Shown: positions 62,347 to 64,000 of the stretch, piece after piece | Position numbering within the stretch: the first letter of the stretch is position 1 | Layout: each line of letters starts with the position of its first letter | Source: Evernia prunastri | Taxonomy: Eukaryota > Ascomycota > Lecanoromycetes > Lecanorales > Parmeliaceae | Length of the DNA stretch: 64,000 bases | Direction of reading: 5' to 3' | Assembly (NCBI GenBank): GCA_003184365.1 | Contig: NKYR01000104.1 | Span: forward strand, 1 to 64,000 | Notes under the pieces: model-generated | The model's input: only the letters and a program-made list of their open reading frames with translations | Database searches by the model: none | Told to the model about the DNA's origin: nothing | Program-made: the position numbers and the translations under genes

Positions 62347-62946
62347 TCATGGATTCCTGTCGGCCCCACCATGACCTGACCTGCAGGACGTTAGCAGAGT
62401 CCACCCTAAAACGTAGTCGTCCACTGACCAGTATCCCTTGTCGACTTTGTCATCCTTATCGGCGCTTTGCTCATTAGGACGGTCATGCCTCTTTTTTATG
62501 TCCTCATTATGCGCTCTCACCTCGTCACTGTGGGTGTGCTCTTCCGGCGCATTATGCTTGTGGATCTTTGGCTGTGGCCCGTCCCCTTTCCCTCCACTCG
62601 CTCCTCCACTCGCTCCTCCACTCCCACTCGCACTAGCCTGACCACCGCCGCTACTGGAGTCGTTCTCTTGCGTATTGTGACCTTCTTTTCCCTTTTTCGT
62701 AGGTCCACCCCCTGTGCCTTGACCAACGGATGGGGGAGGTGGGCCTGGGTGCTCGAGGTCGGCCGAAGGATTCGAGCCTTGATCTTGCGGGTTCTCGCCT
62801 TTGGGGTCACCTTCTCCACCGCCGTAGGAGGAGCCGCCAGCGTAAAGACGGTGTTGCTGGGCGTAGACTGGTGTTAGAAAAGATGGAGGGGAAGAACGGA
62901 TTGTGGTAATGGGTCTGAAGGTTCTCGTCAATGGTAGTCGTGGCAT
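62347..62946 (-). CDS. Small Gly-rich mitochondrial protein, fungal-conserved, unknown function
   Basis: Exons 62946-62429 and 62380-62347 give 183 residues. The N-terminus (MPRLPLTRTFRPITTIRSS) is basic, Ser/Thr-rich and free of acidic residues, as in mitochondrial presequences. A disordered Gly/Ser/Pro-rich middle is followed by PKIHKHNAPEEHTHSDEVRAH and DKGYWSGHGGADRNP. I recall this C-terminal W-S-G-x-G-G-x-D-R-x-P ending from short ascomycete mitochondrial proteins, and it is rebuilt by removing a 48-nt intron with a CTAAC branch point. That intron is in frame and stop-free, so the unspliced frame also ends at the same stop. A TATA-like TTTATAAA lies about 105 bp upstream of the ATG. Confidence 0.75.
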   Translation of the reverse strand: MPRLPLTRTFRPITTIRSSPPSFLTPVYAQQHRLYAGGSSYGGGEGDPKGENPQDQGSNPSADLEHPGPPPPSVGQGTGGGPTKKGKEGHNTQENDSSSGGGQASASGSGGASGGASGGKGDGPQPKIHKHNAPEEHTHSDEVRAHNEDIKKRHDRPNEQSADKDDKVDKGYWSVDDYVLGWTLLTSCRSGHGGADRNP

Positions 62947-63409
62947 GGTTGAGGTGTACTGTAGATGCTGTAGATGGTGTAGATGGACGTAAGTCTGAAT
63001 GTTGGAACAAAGGCAAGTGTTAGAGAAGTAGAATGATGATGCAGGAATAGAATTTATAAAGAATCGTTGAGTTTTGAGTACAGTATGTAGAGTAGCTGAG
63101 TAGAATAAACATTGTCAAAGTCTGGAGCTCCTCGCTCGATAGACGCTAATGACGTAGTTGACAACCTTTCGCCCGAACCAATTCCTCCTACCAAAACCCC
63201 AATCCCAAACCTTCAACATCAACAGACCAATATCCAGTACCCAAACCGCATAATTCCTGATCCAAGGACAAACAATAATTATTCGAAACAAGACCAATGC
63301 TCTCGACATGATAAGACCATCTTCCAATCCGCTGCTGACATCCTAAAATTCAACGACCAACAATCTCTGATGGCTCCGCGGATCCTTCAAAAAGATCATA
63401 GCTGCCTGA
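62947..63409. other. Intergenic between two minus-strand genes
   Basis: It contains the small mitochondrial protein promoter (TATA-like element at about 63050-63058, minus strand) and the 3' region of the last gene. Nothing else is recognised. Confidence 0.5.
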
Positions 63410-64000
63410 TTATGGCGATGATGTCGATGGTTCCGATGATAAGTTCGATGGGCTCTCTCGTTTCTCCATCTTTAATGCCTTCTCGCTTAATTCGAAGTCT
63501 CGGGCTCCGTCCAGCCTCTTAAAGAACTGTCGTTTGGTATTTTGCATATTGGACATGGTTTTGCATCGCCTCCTGTTGCTCGAGTTGATGGCCTTGTTGA
63601 TCTTCTCCAGTTGCTGAATGTCCTTGGTAAGTTTCGCAGCGAGTCTCTTCCAGCGGCAACCCTGCACGTAACGCTGCCATCTGCCGATGTGGTCGTTCCC
63701 TGCATAATAATCCTCCATGTGGTCCATCACCCAGCTCGCGTCCAGTCCAGATGCGTCGATCATGCGGTCAAGTCGCTGTCCAGTCCCGCGATCACCTAGG
63801 TCAGGAGTCTCAGCAGTCTCCTTCGTCAATGCTTTTCTGCACTTACTGTTTTCCTCCCCCATCATGACATATTTTCCATACCGTAACCAAGTCTTGTCCT
63901 TCTTCTCCATGGGGGTACCTCTCATCAAACAGTACTCATCACAAAGCTGCCCGCGCAGAAAGTCTCTCAATCTGGGAATCTCATATTTCACGTGCTTCTT
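63410..64000 (-). CDS. Partial hypothetical protein, runs off the right edge
   Basis: The frame is open from the window edge (KKHVKYEIPRLRDFL) to TGA at 63410, giving at least 196 residues, and must start beyond the window because no ATG lies near the edge. It is rich in Lys, Arg and Met, with DASWVMDHMEDYYAGNDHIG and WQRYVQGCRWKRLAAKLTKD as the most structured-looking parts and a Ser/Pro tail. No domain is recognised, and introns cannot be excluded. Confidence 0.6.
   Translation of the reverse strand, partial: KKHVKYEIPRLRDFLRGQLCDEYCLMRGTPMEKKDKTWLRYGKYVMMGEENSKCRKALTKETAETPDLGDRGTGQRLDRMIDASGLDASWVMDHMEDYYAGNDHIGRWQRYVQGCRWKRLAAKLTKDIQQLEKINKAINSSNRRRCKTMSNMQNTKRQFFKRLDGARDFELSEKALKMEKRESPSNLSSEPSTSSP

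Noticed and set aside
1..64000. CRISPR array or bacterial operon features
   Set aside because: The genes are spliced eukaryotic genes; the direct repeats seen have no spacer structure.

Overview
The window is nuclear DNA of a filamentous ascomycete (Pezizomycotina). This rests on the short spliceosomal introns (mostly 47-76 nt, GTRNGT donors, CTAAC/CTGAC-like branch points, YAG acceptors), on fungus-specific families (Ish1 repeat protein, CSC1/OSCA channel, fungal P450, PTS1-tagged amine oxidase) and on a fungal Ty3/gypsy element. Genus or species cannot be told from sequence alone. Three single N characters (1569, 5699, 20707) look like gap placeholders.

Layout. 1-5698: a Ty3/gypsy retrotransposon on the minus strand (gag, then pol in the -1 frame), cut by the left edge and by an N, with an 830-bp in-frame duplication centred on another N. 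6.9-11.7 kb: a small metabolic patch with a cytochrome P450 (+), a GNAT acetyltransferase (-) and a membrane-tailed sulfotransferase-like protein (+), with no backbone enzyme in view. 13-17 kb: a charged coiled-coil protein and the TATA-binding protein gene, which has a 13-nt micro-exon. 17.7-19.9 kb: a peroxisomal FAD amine oxidase, followed by 2.7 kb of low-complexity DNA. 22.6-28.1 kb: an F-box-like protein and a 1074-residue disordered protein with C-terminal membrane segments. 29-36 kb: a CSC1/OSCA mechanosensitive channel (-), mitochondrial ribosomal protein bL9m (-) and a membrane-anchored ubiquitin protease (+). 37.7-47.9 kb: a conserved fungal protein of unknown function, a Gfo/Idh/MocA oxidoreductase, oligoribonuclease, phosphoglucomutase and an oxysterol-binding protein. 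47.9-56.0 kb: an 8.1-kb gene-poor block holding a decayed gene (49.06-50.75 kb) with internal 47-codon repeats, bracketed by related degenerate TCCAG/TTCAG satellites, then about 4 kb crowded with different microsatellites. 56-64 kb: a D-2-hydroxyacid dehydrogenase, an eight-repeat Ish1-type stress protein, a small mitochondrial protein and a partial unknown gene, all on the minus strand.

Most genes are unrelated housekeeping or metabolic loci, as usual for a eukaryotic chromosome. Gene pairs share divergent promoters at 33.8-34.2 kb (bL9m / ubiquitin protease) and 42.5-42.85 kb (oxidoreductase / oligoribonuclease). I did not find a convincing new multi-gene system. The most unusual items are the decayed repeat-containing gene and its satellite brackets, the TBP micro-exon, the tandem in-frame donors in the amine oxidase, the uORF abutting the ubiquitin protease start, and the retrotransposon oddities (nucleocapsid knuckle without its histidine, in-frame assembly duplication).

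All exon joins were worked out by eye from splice consensus, reading-frame arithmetic and family knowledge; no alignment or transcript data were available.
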